From the IMG/VR virus record IMGVR_UViG_3300021373_002018, positions 1-28,276 of that record: a stretch of 28,276 nt of DNA; one strand, 5' to 3'. Within the stretch, counting starts at the first letter, position 1. Each line of letters begins with the position of its first letter. The notes beneath the pieces were generated by a model. It saw only the letters and a list, made by a program, of their open reading frames with translations, searched no databases and had not been told where the DNA came from. This stretch comes from a virus. Both the position numbers and the translations under genes were made by a program. Positions 25,323-28,276 of this stretch are shown one piece after another.

Positions 25323-26321
25323 CTAAGTATTTAATGTTGCGCCTATATTGTTTATCACAATCCATTGGTCAGCGAACCATCCTAATGTCACCGCAGAGTT
25401 CTGAGGCATTGTTATACTTGCGTATGCCGCAAGGTTGTTTGTAGTTTCGTTAACCGTCTGGGTACCATTACCCTTGTTCACGAGATACTTAATCTCACCA
25501 TTTTGACCAGTCGTTCCATCTGAAAGAGTTATTGTACCCACCGATGGATTGTTAAATAGTGTCACTGGAAAATTAGAACTGGTTGCACCACCATTATTTA
25601 GTCCTTGTGTAGAGAGGACTAATCGTGAATCTACCTGTACACCACCATTACCCGTACCCCTCAATGATAGAGAAGAACTAGATTGTCCGGCAGCCTGTAC
25701 GAATACTGGTTGTCCACTAGTGGAGTTTTTAATCCTTACAAAGTTTACTGCGTTCGCAGAATCTTGGAACTGCAGTAACTCGTTACCCGCACTGTCAAGA
25801 ATATCCTTACCAATGATAGGTCTGTTTATAACAGGACTCATCAATGTCTTATTCTTGAGCATTGCAGGGTGGTCATTGAATACAATAGAGTCATCACCTG
25901 TCAACAAAGGTAGAGTGACGTTTCTATCTGCTGATAACTCACTAACCGCTAAAACATATCGGTGATTAGAACTTGTGTCGTTGATACTAGGAGTAGAGAT
26001 GATAGGACTCAAGATAGTCTTATTAGACAAGGTTTGTGTTGCAGAGTCCATGACCAATGCACCGTCATAGTTCGGAATACGAACTTCACGATCCGCAGTC
26101 GGGTCATCGGAACGCAATCTGAGTTGGAAGTTGTTTGCAGATCTTCCTTCAAATACAATCGCATCCGAATCGAAATCCATCAAAGACATCAATGCTTGAC
26201 CGTCACCTAGTTTGGTGTAGATCTCATCAAAGTTCTGTTGGATTTTCAGAGTCGCAGTACGGAGTGTATCGCCCGTACCATCGTTAGCAATTGTTCCTCT
26301 GTTTAGTACCTGTTTAGTCAT
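25323..26321 (-). CDS. Baseplate protein with T4 gp9/gp10-like N-terminus, 332 aa
   Basis: Residues 6-43 (NRGTIANDGTGDTLRTATLK, then IQQNFDEIYTKLGDG) match the N-terminus of T4 gp10 (VDDGTGDYLRKGGIKINENF, then DELYYELGDG) and, less closely, gp9. In T4 both attach fibres or pins to the wedge. The middle contains two copies of a 'L.NKT..SP.I..P.I' motif (TQTLSNKTILSPIISTPSI; MLKNKTLMSPVINRPII) common in phage tail proteins. The C-terminal third is beta-rich (GTITLSDGTTGQNGEIKYLV, WFADQWIVINNIGATLNT). At 332 residues it is nearer gp9 (288) than gp10 (602), so I leave it unnamed. It has its own late promoter core 29 bases upstream and AGGTAAAAGAG before the ATG. Confidence 0.75.
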   Translation of the reverse strand: MTKQVLNRGTIANDGTGDTLRTATLKIQQNFDEIYTKLGDGQALMSLMDFDSDAIVFEGRSANNFQLRLRSDDPTADREVRIPNYDGALVMDSATQTLSNKTILSPIISTPSINDTSSNHRYVLAVSELSADRNVTLPLLTGDDSIVFNDHPAMLKNKTLMSPVINRPIIGKDILDSAGNELLQFQDSANAVNFVRIKNSTSGQPVFVQAAGQSSSSLSLRGTGNGGVQVDSRLVLSTQGLNNGGATSSNFPVTLFNNPSVGTITLSDGTTGQNGEIKYLVNKGNGTQTVNETTNNLAAYASITMPQNSAVTLGWFADQWIVINNIGATLNT

Positions 26322-26349
26322 TCTCTTTTACCTAAAGGTTTCATAGTTC

Positions 26350-26357
26350 TATTTATA
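26350..26357 (-). promoter_or_regulatory. Candidate T4-type late promoter core (TATAAATA) for the gp9/gp10-like gene
   Basis: An exact TATAAATA on the minus strand begins immediately after the 392-aa gene's stop codon and 29 bases before the 332-aa start. It would drive the gp9/gp10-like, gp8-like and DUF4815-type genes. Confidence 0.65.
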
Positions 26358-27536
26358 CTAGTATTGACCATCAATTAAGTTTCTTAGTGACAATTCTGAA
26401 TCTGAGTCACCAACTGGGGTTAATCCACCACCAAACTGTAAGTTGTCCGAATCAATACGATTTATTGTTGGATTCCAATCGAATCTCTCCTGATCGATTG
26501 TCTCTGTACTTGAGATGTCGAATCCGGTAGTACCTGTACGTGCATTCCAAACATCAGAATCTTCTCCGATAGGAGTACTTCCAGTGAAGATACTTGTTCC
26601 ATCTGAATCATCATCCAACGTTGGTGAGTTGGGTGACAAGAACTCACCCATACTTGAGTATAGTCTGTCCAGTTGATCAACTGTCAAATTACTTACGTCA
26701 TTAATGTCGTTACCAGAGAACGTTGGGTAATCGGTTGATGGAGTTCGTCCACCACGTCCAGATCCCATAATCATACGGAACTGGATGCGATCACCTGTTG
26801 TGTCTGTTGGATTATTAATATCAAACAATGCAGTATGTTGTGCAAATCCTCTCTCATCAAAGTCTGCAGTACCTTCCAATACGATTGGTGGTTTGATCGC
26901 TTCGCCTGGGTCGAACTGTAATTCTTCAAACGATCCAGTACCTACGATCTGAGTCAGACCTCCAAGATACATCCCCGCAGGGTGGACTAACAACTTATAC
27001 GCATCCCTCCACTGTGCAACTGATAATTCTGAACGGATCTGAATTGCGTATGTTTGATACAGTTTATTGTCTGTTAAATATCTAGCAGACTCCGCACCAA
27101 CTTTAGATTCGTTCAACTTAAATATATATTGTTTGGTATAGACTACATCTGGCTCTATAGAAAAAAACGTTTTAAAGAACTGACGGATACTATATCGTGT
27201 ACCCTTGGTTCTATAGAGGTAACTAGAGTACTGCACTGCAGTACGTTTGTCATCAAATCCCTGAAAGTAGTTCTGACCCAGTAGATAATCATCTTCGAAG
27301 TATTGAAGAAGATCTCTATCTGTCTGAGTAATATCTCTCGTTTCAAAAACATTATTTAGGAAACGATTAAGTGACTCATCCTGTTCTTGAAGTTCAAAGT
27401 ACTTCTTCAGAAAGGTTACAAACTTAGGGTATTCCTGCAATACAACAGAAGGAAGAAGAGAATCAATCTGTTGTTCTCTTACATTTAAATCCCTTCGGAT
27501 CGTATCCTTTAATGTCTTGTCTGTATGACTGGTCAT
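26358..27536 (-). CDS. Conserved T4-like phage structural protein in the baseplate cluster, 392 aa
   Basis: The N-terminal 220 residues are alpha-helical in pattern, with 'LLPSVVLQEYPKFVTFLKKY', 'TDRDLLQYFEDDYLLGQNYF' and 'YLYRTKGTRYSIRQFFKTFF'. They end with 'LLVHPAGMYLGGLTQIVGTG'. The motif 'YPKFV.FLK.Y' plus 'KGT..S.R.FF' is one I associate with conserved baseplate-region proteins of marine T4-like phages, but I cannot name it. The remaining 170 residues are Asp/Ser/Thr-rich and appear less structured, ending LRNLIDGQY. Its position directly downstream of gp6 is where T4 has gp7, so a wedge role is a reasonable inference, although it is far shorter than T4 gp7. The ATG abuts the gp6 stop (TAAATG) without a clear ribosome-binding site, suggesting coupling. 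Confidence 0.75.
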   Translation of the reverse strand: MTSHTDKTLKDTIRRDLNVREQQIDSLLPSVVLQEYPKFVTFLKKYFELQEQDESLNRFLNNVFETRDITQTDRDLLQYFEDDYLLGQNYFQGFDDKRTAVQYSSYLYRTKGTRYSIRQFFKTFFSIEPDVVYTKQYIFKLNESKVGAESARYLTDNKLYQTYAIQIRSELSVAQWRDAYKLLVHPAGMYLGGLTQIVGTGSFEELQFDPGEAIKPPIVLEGTADFDERGFAQHTALFDINNPTDTTGDRIQFRMIMGSGRGGRTPSTDYPTFSGNDINDVSNLTVDQLDRLYSSMGEFLSPNSPTLDDDSDGTSIFTGSTPIGEDSDVWNARTGTTGFDISSTETIDQERFDWNPTINRIDSDNLQFGGGLTPVGDSDSELSLRNLIDGQY

Positions 27537-28276
27537 TTAGTTACTCGCAGTTGTCCTGAGTCCTTTAGCACTTAACCTTGTATTGTCGTATTGCAATATG
27601 TACTCTCTTTTTGGTACAATAGCACTTGCATTCGCAGGTACACAGGATAACTTAATTACTTTACTTTCGTCTGATTTAAAACCTTTCAAATCTACCCTAC
27701 CTGTAGAGGCGGTATAGTATCCTACATTATCACCGCCTGGCGCAACTTCACCAGTCGAAATCTCAATGATCTGTAATCTAGTACCACTAGTTAATGAACT
27801 CCGTGCGGATACAGACACCGTACCAGAAGTTTGTGCAGTATTGGTTGCGGTAACTAATCCAGTTGCGGTTACTGTTTCTACGACATCTTTCGTGACAACT
27901 GGTCTACCGTAAATATCGTAGGTAACTCTACTAGTCGATAATGTAGCTGTTGCAACTGGTTTGACTAACTCATTTCGAATCTTACAGTTCGCACCATTAA
28001 ATTTGAAGGTTGAACTTTCAATGATTATTTCTTTATCGTCTGGATTGGCAATAGGTACAGGGAAACTAAACGCAAAGTCCTGTTCTACACCAGAAGCTGG
28101 TTGGAACCTTTGTTGCATCTTGATATCTGCACGAGAAGAAAGAATTGCATTACTAACTTCATCGACATCTGCAATCATTTGTGACCTACGGAATGCTTGA
28201 CCAAACTTACCAACATTCTGAGAGAAGTAGTTGGTCATCGTATTCCTTACTTTTTCTTGCAATGCATTGATTGACA
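27537..28276 (-). CDS. 6: Baseplate wedge protein related to T4 gp6, C-terminal part only (cut by right edge)
   Basis: The frame remains open to position 28276 (upstream codons read S-I-N-A-L-Q-E-K), so the apparent TTG start at 28262 is an artefact and the true start lies outside the window. Visible are about 245 C-terminal residues. The stretch 'NYFSQNVGKFGQAFRRSQMI', then 'AILSSRADIKMQQRFQP' and 'FSFPVPIANPDD', matches the conserved C-terminal region of gp6 in T4-like phages (T4: 'NVGTFDSIFRRSNLL', 'LSTRIDVQVQQRINP', 'IDFPVPI'). gp6 forms the ring-shaped iris joining neighbouring wedges. Toward the end, 'YGRPVVTKDVVETVTATGLV' is an Ala/Thr/Val-rich stretch between 'RNELVKP' and 'TRLQIIEISTGEV' and may be a lineage-specific insertion. 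Its stop abuts the next ATG. Confidence 0.85.
   Translation of the reverse strand, partial: SINALQEKVRNTMTNYFSQNVGKFGQAFRRSQMIADVDEVSNAILSSRADIKMQQRFQPASGVEQDFAFSFPVPIANPDDKEIIIESSTFKFNGANCKIRNELVKPVATATLSTSRVTYDIYGRPVVTKDVVETVTATGLVTATNTAQTSGTVSVSARSSLTSGTRLQIIEISTGEVAPGGDNVGYYTASTGRVDLKGFKSDESKVIKLSCVPANASAIVPKREYILQYDNTRLSAKGLRTTASN

Noticed and set aside
28260-28262. Start codon of a complete 241-aa protein at 28262
   Set aside because: The reading frame continues to the window edge and the protein matches only the C-terminal part of gp6, so it is a truncated gene.

Overview
This window looks like part of the late (virion structural) region of a T4-like myovirus, most likely from a marine environment. 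Every credible gene lies on the minus strand, genes are packed with overlaps or gaps of a few bases, and five exact matches to the T4-type late promoter core (TATAAATA on the minus strand) are present, three of them just upstream of gene starts. Baseplate proteins related to T4 gp6, gp8 and gp9/gp10 are recognisable. The fibre modules (the 'DLSEG..LYYTDAR', 'QIPV...QGQ' and 'GVASF..DF.V.SG' types) are of the kind I associate with cyanophages and other marine T4-like phages. No host marker such as a photosystem gene, and no tRNA or integrase, was seen, so the host is undetermined. The name of the virus cannot be read from the window.

Layout, read 5' to 3' on the coding (minus) strand, from high to low coordinates. 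28276-23937 is the baseplate block: the C-terminal part of gp6 (cut by the window edge), a conserved unnamed structural protein, a gp9/gp10-like protein and gp8. 23927-17523 encodes a 2134-residue DUF4815-type structural protein with an extraordinary Trp/Tyr-rich insertion. 17521-17285 is a small coiled-coil protein. 17284-13979 is a 1101-residue repetitive fibre with about 14 'GDI.LDA.G.DI.FK' units. 13961-11076 and 11024-5778 encode two paralogous giant proteins (961 and 1748 residues). Their N- and C-terminal parts are related, and their central parts are almost pure tetrapeptide repeats. The larger one is interrupted by a probable carbohydrate-binding beta-sandwich domain. 5721-3853 holds a coiled-coil protein, a glycosyltransferase-like protein and a 2-oxoglutarate/Fe(II)-oxygenase-like protein, all translationally coupled. 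3785-1 holds a small Ig/BppU-like protein, a 76-residue protein and two tail-fibre-type proteins, the last cut by the left edge.

Together the genes build the outer baseplate and the host-recognition fibres. The feature most deserving attention is the pair of tetrapeptide-repeat proteins. Hundreds of four-residue units follow an apparent grammar in which the residue at position 3 of one unit predicts the start of the next. The arrays contain many N-x-S/T triplets, use arginine but essentially no lysine, and sit directly upstream of genes for two possible protein- or sugar-modifying enzymes. All family assignments are from memory of family motifs; no database search was run.
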